NCBI RefSeq assembly: GCF_963678635.1
Contig: NC_087064.1
Span: 29,862,189 to 29,926,188, forward strand
Length of the DNA: 64,000 nucleotides
Source: Symsagittifera roscoffensis
Lineage: Eukaryota; Xenacoelomorpha; Acoela; Convolutidae
Direction: 5' to 3'
The notes beneath the pieces were generated by a model. That model saw only the letters and a list, made by a program, of their open reading frames with translations. It did no database searches and was not told the origin of the DNA. Each line of letters starts with the position of its first letter. Position 1 is the stretch's first letter. Below, in pieces: positions 11,428-23,400 of this stretch. The translations under genes and the position numbers were made by a program.

Positions 11428-13612
11428 AGAAGTTATACTAATTCAAAGCTTAATTCTAATTTTGCTTATTGCACTTTATAGAGATGCTTTTGTCGTGTTC
11501 TCACTAGTGTTTGCGAGGCGAAGCTTTGTCTCTGTGTTATTAATGGCTGCTTGTTTTAATCTTAGGCCTCTTCACTGTTTTTCATCTGACTGTTGTAGAG
11601 AAATCACGAGTTGTAGTCGCTAGCTCGATTCTCGAGTGAAATTCAGCTAATAGAAGTCTCGAGTTCCCGTCAGTTACCTCTACTTTGATCATTCTGCTTC
11701 CGTTTCTGCTTGCGTTCTGTGAGTGTCCTGGGAGGGTAGTCTTTTTTGTTCTGTGGTTTTTGATTTTTTTTAGGATCGCAATTTTTTGTATTTGCCTCAA
11801 GATGTCATATTTTTTGGACTTTGAAGTCTATGGAGAAGAAAAATAACGAAGAATATAGAATTTACTGAAAATTGAGCTCTTGATTTTAACCGTTTGTCAA
11901 CTGAAAAAATGAGACGAACAAAAAAAATCAGGCTGACTCAAACCTGTGCAGCTGATCTTTTCATCAAACAGCTTTGTTCTACATCAATCCTTTCTTCGGA
12001 AGTCATTGACTTCAATTTTAATTGTTTTTATAGATTAAAATCAAATATTAATTTGATCAGGGTAATTTTTTTTAAATTTGCACCGTTTTTTATCGTTAAT
12101 TTTCCGAACATAAAACATGCAACTTATCAATGCTTACTTTTGTTTCGATCATGCAAGGCCCTCTATTTCTTTTCTTTGAAATTCGAAAGTTGAGATATTT
12201 GGAAGAAATATTTCAGTATTTGTTTCCGTTTACTTGCGTTCATGGGCTTTTTTCCAACTGTCTCTTGGCTAATTTTTTTATTTGATGATGAAAAATATTC
12301 GCAAAACAGAAGTTTTCTCAATTTTTTCACTTCCATTTTCTCTGCTTCGCCTGTGTTCAATTTGTGTTTTTTTTTTGTTTTTAATTTTTTTTCTGCCGTA
12401 ACAGTATTCAAAGTCTCATTTGCTAGTCCTTGAGCGTCATGCTGTTTTAATCCTATAATTTTTTGTTCACTTGTGGTACGAAGCTCAACTTCGCCTCTGT
12501 GTTTGATTTTTCTGGCGTAAACATACAAAGAAAAGCGATTGTGGAATATATCCAAAAGCTTAAAGTGATTATTCTCGCGAGAGGCAATTGTTACTAAATC
12601 GGAGTATAGATAGAGTTTCTCTGGCTTACAATGATATGTTAATTTGGTATCGTAAGTGGTGCGAAGCACCGCATCGCCTTTATGTTTCAAACCTCATTTT
12701 AAAACTCTGGTTTTGCTTCTAAAACTTTTGTTTTATTCTTACTTCTCGTATTCAAAATTTGCAGAAACCTCTGGAAAATGAACATCAATTTTGCTTTATG
12801 ACCTTTGAGGTTTTTTTCCCTGCAAAACTTTTTACAAGGAGCTGTTATATGATTAATTATGCTGGGAGTGATTGCCGTTTGAGTATGTCAAGTGTTCAAT
12901 CGTATGTCTTCCTTTACTTGGTACATTTTTGCAATATTTTGTTCTGCACCCTTAGTAAGGAGCTTTTGACAAATTAATTGATGAACCACTAGTTGCAATT
13001 AGTTAAATTTTTAATTGGAAGCTTCCAATATACGTTCTGTGAAATATTGTGGCGCCCATCTTAGTATTTTTGGCCTAATTAAAAGTGGATACACTTTGCC
13101 TGAATGCTTATTTAACACTGGCAAGTGTGTTTCAAGTCGTTTTCTTCAAATTGAAATTCATTTGTCGAGAAACGTTTGAGTGGGTTTTTTCCATTTTTTG
13201 TTCGAGTAGTTTTTCCTGTTTGGTGGGTTCTGTGGATTTTCATGTTTGCGAGCTTGCCATGCTGTCTGTGATGTGTTGCAATTGTTACGAAGCTCTGCTT
13301 CGCCTCTGTGTCCGAAGTGTCATTTTTTGCATGGGTATCATCGTCAATAAATATGTAACGCTGTTTTGCGTATATGTAAAAACTGTTGAAGCCTAATTTT
13401 ACGTTTTGGTAGTTTGGCTTTTGATTTCTTTAAGCTTACTGCACTTTGGAAGCTGCCAAATGGAAGGTTATTGACGCTCTCGAATAACAAAGAGCAATTT
13501 ACGCAAAGAATGAAGCTTTAGTTTCAAAAATTAAATTTTAATTTAAAAATCTAATAGCGGAATAAATGACCTACTGATCCAGCTTCCCAAATTTTTATTG
13601 TGTTTGTTCTAG

Positions 13613-15970
13613 GACAAGGCGTGGATAAAAATCACAAGGACGCTGGATCTGTGCGAACTGCACATCCAATTCCGACCGGTGTTGGCATTTACTACTTCGA
13701 GATATTTGTCCACAGTAAAGGAAGAGACGGCTACATGGGCATTGGCATCTCTCCTCACAGCCAGAGTAATCTCAACCGGCTGCCAGGCTGGGACAAAGAC
13801 TCATATGGGTACCACGGAGACGATGGGAACTCTTTTTGCTCCAAAGGAAGTGGACAACCGTATGGTCCTACTTTTACCACAGGTTATTTCGTTAGGAGGC
13901 ATTAATTTCAGTCCATATAAGAAAAATTAGAATTATCAAAGGATATTAGATGTCATGCAAGTAGCACAGAATGTTCCGACTACGATCTTTCAAGTAAATA
14001 AATTCAAAATTGAAGTAAAAAAGTATAAAATAATAAACAATTCAAAACATCTTTTCTAGCCGATTTTCGTGAAACTGGTCGAAAAATTGGTAAATTTTAG
14101 ACCAATTTTCTCGACACAATTTCTTAAGAAAAATATTACGGCTGAAAGGGTTGTAATACAATACCACACTTGAACTAACTTTTTAAGCTTTCCTTGAGGT
14201 TTATTCAAATCAGGGGAGAAAGAAGCACCCTACGCCTTTGTTCCTTACCTTGACTTCATGTAGTCCTCGGAACAATAATCAGATAAATTTGTCTGTTTAT
14301 CGTTTTAGGGGATACTGTTGGCTGTGGTATTAACTTCGTGGAGCGGACCTGCTTCTTCACGAAAAATGGAATCAATCTAGGGCCAGTAGTAACAGATCTA
14401 CCACTACGATCCTTCTATCCAACTGTGGGGCTACAAACGCCAGGAGAAACAGTCGAGGTTGGCAATCTGAGATTTTGTTGGTTTATTTTTTTTTGCGAAG
14501 GGCGAAATATATTATTTTAAAAGCTGCGTGTATTCTAGGCCAACTTTGGACAGAAGCCGTTTGTCTTTGACCTTTCCGATTTCAAATTTGAGGCGAAGTA
14601 TTTCATCAACAAAACCGTTTCAAGCCGCGCGATAGCACAATCATCTGCATTCGCTTGTTTCGTCTTATCTTATTCATAGAGGATACAACAAATCAGCCTA
14701 CGCACTCGCAAAACGTAAGATGTACAATTCTGTTTGAGTTTTTGTTCTGACCACTCAAGGAGTGGGAAGGAACTATGGCCTAGATACTTTAAAGTACATC
14801 AAATACTTTCATACAATTTGAAGCACTGCAAAAAGGTGAGAGAGTGTGCTATTTTATAGAAGCGTTCTAGGATTTGAATTAAAGCATAGGTTTCTAAGAA
14901 AAAAGTAATGAAAAATGGAACTCTAATTTTATGTTTTGTTGAGTGTGCTACCTACGCAACATTCTGTCAGTCTTTATTTGAGGTTTCTGCTTTTTATTGG
15001 TTTATCGAATTTAGTTGTTTTAGAGACTGGAATGGCAGTATCTGAAGGAATGCAATCGATTGAGAATAGACGGTTCCTTGAGAAGCTGATAACTGAGGGA
15101 AACATAAGCGAAGCTCTGACTGAAACAGAAAAGCGCTATCCGAGTCTTCTCAGTGACAACATCAAACTTGAATTTCTTCTGAAATGCCGCCAGTTTGTCG
15201 AACTTGTTGCAAGCGGATCGAACAATAATTGCCAGGAATCTAATAGAATCCAATCTAATGGTGACATAAATGGATCTTCGGAGAATAGCGTAGCCCCTGA
15301 GAGCGAAAGTCGAAACCAGATTGATGTAAATGGCGAGAGGTTGCAGATAAGTGCTACTGGCATCCCTCCGTCTGTTTCGAATGGGTCTGAAAGCAATGGA
15401 ATCGCCGTAATGTCGAATGATGTAGTATTACCGGAGGCAGAACTTTCACAGAGACCAGAATCGCGTCTTTCAGAAGGACCGACTGAAATGGACCTGGATT
15501 GCAATAGTTGCCACGCAAACAACGCAGAAGCTAATCAGAATAGTTATCTCGATTCTCAAGCTGCATCAAGTTCAAGTAATGCTACTAATACCAATGCTAA
15601 CGCAATGAGCAATGAAGATTCTCGTATAATGGAAGCTATTTTACAGGGTAGGAAATTGAGGCAATTGGCAGACAAAGCAATAGCATCCGGTGATTGCAAT
15701 TCGGAAAACATAGAACAGCATTTGTTAGAAGTTTTTGGCCTCTTAGCATATGAAAAACCCGGTGAAAGTCCCTTAAAACATGTACTAGAGCCTAGTTACA
15801 GAGAACGTGCTTGCAATTTGCTCAATGGGGCTATACTTCAGTCTCATAACATGGCGGCAGATCCACAGTTACAGACATTGTTAATCCAATCAGCCACCTG
15901 TTTGCAGGAGATGACGTCACTAGGAATGCCAGAAGCTGCTTTTGTCAGTATGAAAGATGTAGTTCAGTAA
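13613..15970 (+). pseudogene. RANBP9: RanBP9/RanBP10-like, copy 2, frameshifted 3' partial duplicate
   Basis: Exons at 13613-13882, 14309-14457, 14539-14714 and 15024-15970 correspond one to one with copy 1, with the same splice signals. Exon 3 is 176 bp instead of 178 bp. Around 14634-14638 the sequence GATAGAGCGCAAT of copy 1 is shortened by two bases, which shifts the frame before the LisH motif and gives a stop at 14677-14679. Exon 4 remains open with two replacements relative to copy 1 (Ile to Asn after SESESR; Ser to Arg in the CRA domain). The duplicated block has no 5' exon of its own, so this copy is probably not a working gene. If it were spliced onto copy 1, only a different exon choice would keep the frame. 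Confidence 0.85.
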
Positions 15971-16840
15971 ATAAAACAGTGTCAGGGCAAATGGGAACAG
16001 CTGACTAGTGTGAACTACTTTTGTCAAATTAATCAAAAACGAGATGAAATAGTTCTAATTATTTTCTCATACTTTGAGTCATACAAAAAACTCAAAATAT
16101 TCGTCAAAAAGATTGTTTGTTGATTTCAATGCTACTTTATTGTGTTCAATTTGGTACGTTTTTGATTTCAATGCTGGTATCTTAAGCATATAGCGCCTTA
16201 TCTTGTTCGATTTCTTGTTTAAAAGTAATGAACGTAGTGAAGACTCTTATATAGGTCTTTTTTGTTTTTTTTTTGTGTTTTTTGTTTGAGTTTTTGCTGT
16301 TTGAATTTTTTCTTCTTATTAAGTTCAGTTCATTTCCTTCGTTAAAAGGAAGTGAAATGCCTCAATCGTACAGCAAATGTGTAAAGGTCACGAAAATTGT
16401 GATCGACCTCTTGTTTCGAAATCGGATTTTAATGTTCAGTCTCCCAGCTGAATTAAAGATTTACCTATTGCTCCAGTTTTCTCAAATTCATTTAACTTTG
16501 TTTTACTAAGCGTACAATGTTGGGTGATTGCTTAGTAGTCTAGCCTAAAGCTAAAAGTCTCAGCTGAGGTCTTCGGGTTTCTTGACAAGAGTTATAGTTT
16601 AAAAAAAATAGTTAGAAAAGTGTATAAATTAATGAGGTTGCTCAGTGGTTAAATAAATTTTGTTAATATAAAAAGATGGAACAACTTAATCCTTTTTACG
16701 CTAGCGATCAGCTTAGTGTATCATTACGGACATACTTTTTTTCTGACCTTACTTCAAATTGAAGGGTTTATTAAAAGCGTTCACTTATTTGGAATATGTT
16801 CCTTGCTTTATTTATGGCTAGTGTTTGGCACCTATTGAGC

Positions 16841-16910
16841 TTCCGTGGCTGAGTGGTTAGTGTGTGAGACTCTCAATCTCTAGGTCACAGGTTCGAATCT
16901 CAGACGTAGT
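16841..16910 (+). repeat. tRNA-like SINE head, copy in duplication unit 2
   Basis: Identical in its A and B boxes to 11358-11427; it was carried by the 5.48-kb duplication. Confidence 0.65.
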
Positions 16911-17639
16911 AGAAGTTATACTAATTCAAAGCTTAATTCTAATTTTGCTTATTGCACTTTATAGAGATGCTTTTGTCGTGTTCTCACTAGTGTTTGCGAG
17001 GCGAAGCTTTGTCTCTGTGTTATTAATGGCTGCTTGTTTTAATCTTAGGCCTCTTCACTGTTTTTCATCTGACTGTTGTAGAGAAATCACGAGTTGTAGT
17101 CGCTAGCTCGATTCTCGAGTGAAATTCAGCTAATAGAAGTCTCGAGTTCCCGTGAGTTACCTCTACTTTGATCATTCTGCTTCCGTTTCTGCTTGCGTTC
17201 TGTGAGTGTCCTGGGAGGGTAGTCTTTTTTGTTCTGTGGTTTTTGATTTTTTTTAGGATCGCAATTTTTTGTATTTGTCTCAAGATGTCATATTTTTTGG
17301 ACTTTGAAGTCTATGGAGAAGAAAAATAACGAAGAATATAGAATTTACTGAAAATTGAGCTCTTGATTTTAACCGTTTGTCAACTGAAAAAATGAGACGA
17401 ACAAAAAAAATCAGGCTGACTCAAACCTGTGCAGCTGATCTTTTCATCAAACAGCTTTGTTCTACATCAATCCTTTCTTCGGAAGTCATTGACTTCAATT
17501 TTAATTGTTTTTATAGATTAAAATCAAATATTAATTTGATCAGGGTAATTTTTTTTAAATTTGCACCGTTTTTTATCGTTAATTTTCCGAACATAAAACA
17601 TGCAACTTATCAATGCTTACTTTTGTTTCGATCATGCAA

Positions 17640-18039
17640 GTTTTTTTTTCATTCCAGTTTCCTCTCTAATTGATATTAAAAGAATTCAAATTTTTAAACT
17701 CTTTTAGGGCTTTCACTTTTCTGGTCCCTGATGTGCATATTTTCGAATTTGGTCATAAGGATACTAACTTGAAAATCTGGTTGAGGATACGGAAAATCAG
17801 TAATTCCTTCGAAATGAATTCTTTTTTTGTTTGAGCCAAATTTAACGATGTTTTCTATTTGTTTTTTTTTTCTTGATTTTGTACAGAACATTTTGATCTT
17901 CTAGGGAAATATCTGCCACAACTAGTTTTGAGGAAAATGCTTTTTCCTTGGTCATGTAAGTTATTGCTCTTGTTTGGTGGTAAAGTCCATCGGTTGCATT
18001 GCGGCTTCAGGGAGTGTTTAAGCTGCCAATGTATCCTAT
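17640..18039. other. unique spacer between the duplication and the LTR element
   Basis: AT-rich with long T-runs. No gene or repeat recognised. It ends with CTAT directly before the 5' LTR. Confidence 0.5.
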
Positions 18040-18714
18040 TGTTCTGATTTCAAATAGAAACAGAAACATGAATTATTTTATTGCGTTCACAAAATGTGAC
18101 GCCGCCGCCAGCACAAGAAATATGTTTTTATTACCTTGCAAAAGGAAGGGAAATGCTATTGGAATAATTCGTATAACGTTTTAAGCATTGAGAATTGAAA
18201 CGACTAATCTCATTCAATGCGAATAGTAACGATTCCTCTCGTAAAGTACGAGCATACGAAACTTTCTTCTCGTAAACTACGAATGTACCAATAGAAAATA
18301 CGAAGTTAAGAAGTAACTTCTCATTTGATACGAAAAGTGGTACGATTTCCCATCTGAGTATAAATAGAAGCTCAAAACTACGGGAATTCATTCCCAACAA
18401 TTTCTCTTCTAACACCACAACCTCCCTCTCTAATATCCCAACAATATCTCTTCTAACACCAACACCACTCTCTTCAACCGCCCCAACCATTCTCTAAAAT
18501 AATATCCAATCTCAGAAAAAAGATCTCTTATCTCAGCGTAAAAAAATATATGTTGAGTCAAAAGGCAACTTGCTGTAAATTCATACTAACTTCTTTTCTA
18601 ATAAAATATTTCTCAGCGAATTTTAGATTTACTTTCTAAGATAGAAAGTAGAAAGGACCCTCTATTCCTAGCAAGCGTTTTGTCCGGCGCACATAGTGTT
18701 GCTAGCTCAGAATA
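18040..18714 (+). repeat. 5' LTR (675 bp)
   Basis: It starts TGTTCTGATTTC and ends CTCAGAATA, matching 30178-30808. It contains TATAAATA at 18359-18366, AATAAA at 18600-18605 and a cluster of TACGA/TCGTA words upstream of the TATA box. It is about 44 bp longer than the 3' LTR. Most of the difference is one extra stretch near 18400-18460 bounded by the repeated words CAACAAT-TCTCTTCTAACACC. Confidence 0.93.
18167..18366 (+). promoter_or_regulatory. LTR promoter: TATA box with upstream TACGA/TCGTA cluster
   Basis: Nine copies of TACGA or its complement TCGTA lie between 18167 and 18352, including the near-palindrome CTCGTAAAGTACGAG at 18239-18253. They are followed by TATAAATA at 18359. The spacing suggests the U3 enhancer/promoter with transcription starting near 18390. 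The same cluster is in the 3' LTR at about 30308-30508. Confidence 0.6.
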
Positions 18715-18717
18715 AAT

Positions 18718-18735
18718 TGGTGCGACCAGTGAGGC
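18718..18735 (+). other. primer-binding site
   Basis: TGGTGCGACCAGTGAGGC begins three bases after the 5' LTR. Its complement ends in ...GTCGCACCA, a tRNA 3' end including CCA, so a host tRNA can prime minus-strand synthesis. I cannot assign the tRNA with certainty. Confidence 0.75.
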
Positions 18736-18936
18736 ACACCTTCTAAAAATTCGCTAAAATTGCTAAAGTCTCAAAAAGAGATAAAAAGCAAACATTCCAA
18801 TTCTCAAACTAGAGAATTGTTGAGATTTCTCTTATAAATAAAGAGAAGTAATAAATTTCCAAATCGGAAATTTAAGTTTTCTAAGCAAATTTATAAACTT
18901 TTCTATCTTTCTGTAAATTTTTAAACTAAACATAAA

Positions 18937-20339
18937 ATGGCTGATACCCCAATATCCCATCCCAACTTGTCTTTAATGACATTTTCGGGAAACGATCCGA
19001 ACCAAAATGCTACAGCATTTTGGAATTCAGTTGAAAACAAAATTCTTTTCTCATTAGATCAAAGACCTAATGATGGCGACGCACGACGCAGCTATGATAG
19101 CAGACAACGATCCCTATTCGGATCATTGTTAACTGATACATCTCTTGAATGGTTCAATGATAATGTAACCAATGCTACCACATCGGCACAACTCAAAGAT
19201 CTCTTCCTAAACAGATTCACTGACGGACGAGATCAATTCAAACATAGAATTGATGCTGAAAATGCATCTCGCCAAGATGGCGAATTAATAAAAAATTACT
19301 TCCACAGAATCAAATCTTCTGTAGATAGAGGATGGCCCGAAAGTATTGATGTAACAGTTCATGTTGATGAAGATGCTCAAAATGCTGAGAGAACTATACA
19401 AACCAGACAAAGGAGTCAAAAGTATATTGATTTCTCAATTAAGGGACTAAGACCTCTAGCCCTTAAACAAAAAGCTCATGAATACATGATAGAACATCCA
19501 AATGCCAATTGGGATCAATTCACAAATCATGTAATCACAAAGGATCTAACATTCATTGTTGCTACTGATCCTGGTAATAAGTCAACAACGGATAAAATGA
19601 CTTCATTAGAAACTCAAATTGAAGAACTAACTAAATTGATCAAGAATCAAGAAGTTAGTGCAATCACTGATCAGAATTCATTTCAACGACGTCACCCTGA
19701 CATCAAGGGAAGACCTAATAGTACACAATTCTGCGAATATTGCAGAATGAATGGACATTCTATATCTAGATGTACAAAAAAGCAATTTGAGTACGAAGTA
19801 AATAAGTTGCGAAAAGAGCTCACAACAAAAAATGAACCAAGAGTTTCATTTGAAACTGATTATAAACGAAATCGAAGACCGAATAACTTCCCTAACCAGA
19901 GTAACCCTAACCCAAGCAACCGGTTTTGAGATAACCAAAACAGATCTACTAACAATTCAAACCCTAGCCAAAATAGCTATGGCATTCGCCATAATTATAA
20001 CTACAACGGAAACAATTTCCAAAAGGCTAATGCACAATCGTCTTTCAATACCAAAAGACCCCAAACCTATGATGATAGGTATCCCAGAGAAAACAAATTC
20101 AGAGAAAATGAACAAGTTGCTAACAGTTCTACGACCAAGAAAATAGGCAATTCAATAGTAACCCTAGAGGTCGACCATATAGCACTGGAAGCTATAATAA
20201 CAATAACAGTCGAGACTCGACGCGATCTCAATCACTAAATTTTAGATCGAATCAAATAGAGTCTGAAACTACCCACTGGGTTGAGCAAGAAGTCAATTAC
20301 TGTGATGCGATCACTGATTTATTTCCTTTAAACTATTAA
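18937..20339 (+). pseudogene. gag: gag of the LTR element (nucleocapsid zinc knuckle), disrupted
   Basis: From ATG 18937 the frame is open for 330 residues to TGA at 19927-19929. It reads as a retrotransposon gag: N-terminal capsid-like helical region (AFWNSVENKI, SLEWFNDN, LKDLFLNRF, YFHRIKSSV) and one CCHC zinc knuckle, C-x2-C-x4-H-x4-C, at 19732-19773. A basic Asn/Arg-rich tail follows. Past the TGA the same frame stays open and Asn-rich until about 20146. The frame is then lost, and another frame continues to TAA at 20337-20339, just after the slippery site. The TGA and one indel near 20110-20150 are therefore the breaks. The full-length form would be about 465 residues. It packages the RNA genome in virus-like particles. 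Confidence 0.85.
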
Positions 20340-20416
20340 AGTCTCCGAAACCGAGCGATGATAGTAATCCTAAATCAAGGATATATCTTAGCTTATATCA
20401 TTTTGCCACCGGAGAC
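20327..20416 (+). promoter_or_regulatory. gag-pol -1 ribosomal frameshift signal
   Basis: TTTAAAC at 20327-20333 is read T|TTA|AAC in the gag frame, the X_XXY_YYZ pattern, with the gag stop two codons later (20337-20339). The pol frame is exactly -1 from there and continues into the protease. After a 7-base spacer, GTCTCCG (20341-20347) is perfectly complementary to CGGAGAC (20410-20416), giving a 7-bp stem. The loop can hold a second hairpin (GATATA 20380-20385 with TATATC 20394-20399). Confidence 0.8.
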
Positions 20417-23400
20417 AAAAATAATAATAGTGGACTCGAAATTGAATTCATGATTGACCCAGGATCAACTTGTAGTATCATAAACTACCCAAATTATCGG
20501 GAATTGGAAAAATTAGGTCAAAAAATGACAATTTACCGATCCAAAATTAAAGCAAAGACTTATAATGGATCTGGTATACGCATGTTTGGCCATACATCTA
20601 TTGAATCTTGTTTCGACACTGATGGAAAGTATCCATCTAACCACAAAGTGTGGATAACTGAAGAAAAGACTGCTAATCTATTGGGAGTAGACTTTTGTCA
20701 TCTATTCTTAAAAGCTCTCTACTTTGATATCCCCGCAGTTGAGCTAAAATCAAAAGAAGGTGTAATATCCTACGGGTTGATGAACAATGATAAAGAATAT
20801 CCTAATGTTTCAAAAATTGTCTCAATTAACTTGAAAGAACCCCTGTTCATTCCAGCACGATCTACATACTTATACAAACACTCGGCTGAACCGAATTCAT
20901 ACTTCGAAAAAGGGACTACATTCCTGCCTCATAAAAATACAACCAAAACCGAATTGGTTTTCATTAATACAATTTGTACTCAAACTGAGCAAAGCCTACC
21001 TATTCTAATTGAGAATCAGAAAGATCATCCTGTCACACTAAACAAGTGTGTACTAGGTTGTGCAGTAACTGATATTCAGGGATACGAGGATAAAATATTT
21101 GCTATCTACGATTGTGATGAGTTCACAACGAGAATTTTGAACGAAAGTTCGGAATTCGATAGCTGTTTCATGCTGAACACTGTTGTCAATACAACACAGG
21201 AAAGCAATACCCAATTATCCGGTCCCTGTCTACAATATGTAGACTTCAAAAAAAGGTCCATATTCGAATCGAATATGCCCATTGCCCATACAATCTCTGC
21301 AGATAGAGCAATGAAAAAAGGGTTTGCTGAATCAATTAGCAAAAGGTATCCTGAGCTACGACACTTTTGTAACTCAATACATGCTAACATTAACGATATT
21401 CTCATCTTCACTGATCCAAAATCTGGACAAATCATATATAACCTGATTACCAAACAGAGGTACTTTCAGAAACCCACTTACGACGCTATATTCAATACCT
21501 TGTCCGAAATGAAAGATCATGCTATAGCAAATAACATTCGATCTATCGCTATGCCCAAAATTGCTTGTGGCTTAGATAAAATGAATTGGGAAGAAGTTTC
21601 CAAAATCATTGTCGATGTATTCCAACATTCTGGAATTACTATATTTGTCTATGTTTCAGGACAAGAAATCAAGGACATGCCTGCCCTTGAATTATTTGAT
21701 ACAGAAAATGTATCAGAGATATTTGAACATTTTGGTTCAGATATAGTCAAAGTATGCAAAAATGAAAACGAAATAGCAACCGACTTTTCGAATGATGCAA
21801 AGAACCTTTGCAGGCCTCCCTTGAAAGAACAATTTAAAAAGTACCGAAACAAAGAACATTATGATCGGCTAATTGCCTTTCTAGTCAACGAAACGTTTAC
21901 CCAGTACTCCTCCATTGATAAGGACAATAGTAGTACTTTGGAAAAAATTGAAACTACTATTAAATTCTTATCTGCCTTCGATTTCACACAAAGTGATATA
22001 TCGGATGATGAATTTGCAGATCTAATTCAAATGCTGATAGAGGATCAAGATGTTTATTCTCATCACAAATATGATATTGGAAAAACGAAGCATAAATTCC
22101 ATATACCACTCAAAAAGGACGCAACGTTCAAAAAGCAACGGCCTAGTAAAATCCCAGTCCATCTAAGAGATAAATTGGACAAATTGATGGATGAATTAAT
22201 CCAAGCAGGCATAGTCAAGAGAACTAAATGAAAAAGATGATATGAACTCATGGTTCGTAAACCCAGTCATCATTCTTCCAAAAAAAGACTACGTTGAGCT
22301 GGTTTTGGATGCTAGGTATCTAAACTCAATCACAGATACTAGCAGTTGCAGTTGGCCATTAGAACCACTACAAGTTCTCATGACCAGAATAAACGGATCA
22401 TACTTCACAAGTAGTGATCTCTCTTGCGCCTACCATCAAGTACCTCTAACAGATGAGGCCCAGAAATTAACAAGCTTTATTGTAGGTGGTAGACAATATA
22501 CCTACCAAGTTGGCTTCTATGGCTTGAAACCACTTCCAAATTTCTTCAGTAAATTAATGAGATATGCCTTCGGACCCCTCATTAAAGAAAAAAAAGCAAT
22601 TACTTACATAGACGACACTCTGTTACAGAGTCAAAATAAAGATGAAATGTTTGACACAATTCGAGAATATCATTCTCTTCTACGGAAAGCTAGCTTAAAA
22701 GCTGCCCCTGATAAAACTTTTTTCTTCCTGAGAAAAGTTAAATTTCTAGGCCATGTTGTCTCTAAAGATGGTCTTTCCCCAATCGCTTCAAGAATTGATG
22801 ATATAAAAAAATTGAAATCACCTGAATCAAAAACAGAAGTTCTAGGTGTATTGAGTGTCATGGGATTCTACAGCACATACATCATCAATTTTCATGTGGA
22901 CGCAAAATGTCTATATGAACTGGCAAACAGTAAGGATAAGTTTCGATGGCTACCATGCCATGAAGAAGTTTTTCAAAAACTGAAAGACAATTTCTGTCAT
23001 GATATTTCGAATGCCATACCTAATATAAACTACCCATTCCACATTCACGCCGACTCCTCAAATGTAGGAACCAGGTGTATACTTATCTAAGACTTTCCTG
23101 AAGGGAAAAGAATTGTTTCTGCCAATTCTAGAGTCTTTGATAAAGCTGAGCAGAAAATGTCTACTCAACATCGTGAACTATGTGGAATAATATCTGCTTT
23201 ACATTATAGGTTCACCCTTTCCTCTATATCTTTATTGCGACCACAGACCTATTCTCTTCTTATGGTCCAGAAAAGGACAGCTTTCTCATAGATTTTTCAA
23301 ATATCAAGTCGACAATTTGAAAATAATCTATACCCCAGGTTCAAACCTAGCCTTTCCTGACTTATTGAACCGAAATGTGCCCATCGCTGATATCAAAAGA

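Larger units (their letters stand above)
6677..12155. repeat. tandem duplication, unit 1 (5,479 bp)
   Basis: The whole segment recurs immediately downstream at 12156-17639 with only scattered substitutions and small indels. The unit starts at AGGCCCTCTATTTC. Its end reads GATCATGCA before the second unit, while unit 2 ends GATCATGCAAG. The shared AAG/AG at the joint is short junction homology. Each unit contains the same four RanBP9/10-like exons. Confidence 0.95.
12156..17639. repeat. tandem duplication, unit 2 (about 5,484 bp)
   Basis: Near-identical to 6677-12155. Differences include small homopolymer changes, a few substitutions, a 2-bp loss inside an exon (near 14636), and C/G at 11669 versus 17152. 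After 17640 the sequence diverges into a T-run. Confidence 0.95.

Noticed and set aside
13085..13396. Phe/Val/Cys-rich ORF (and its unit-1 counterpart) as a membrane protein
   Set aside because: The composition comes from T-rich DNA; a one-base T-run difference changes its frame between the two units, and it contains the dispersed GCGAAG module.
20450..22231. Macrodomain as a host gene fragment inserted into pol after integration
   Set aside because: It is in one continuous frame with protease upstream and RT start downstream, without stops or intron traces, so it was part of the element's polyprotein.
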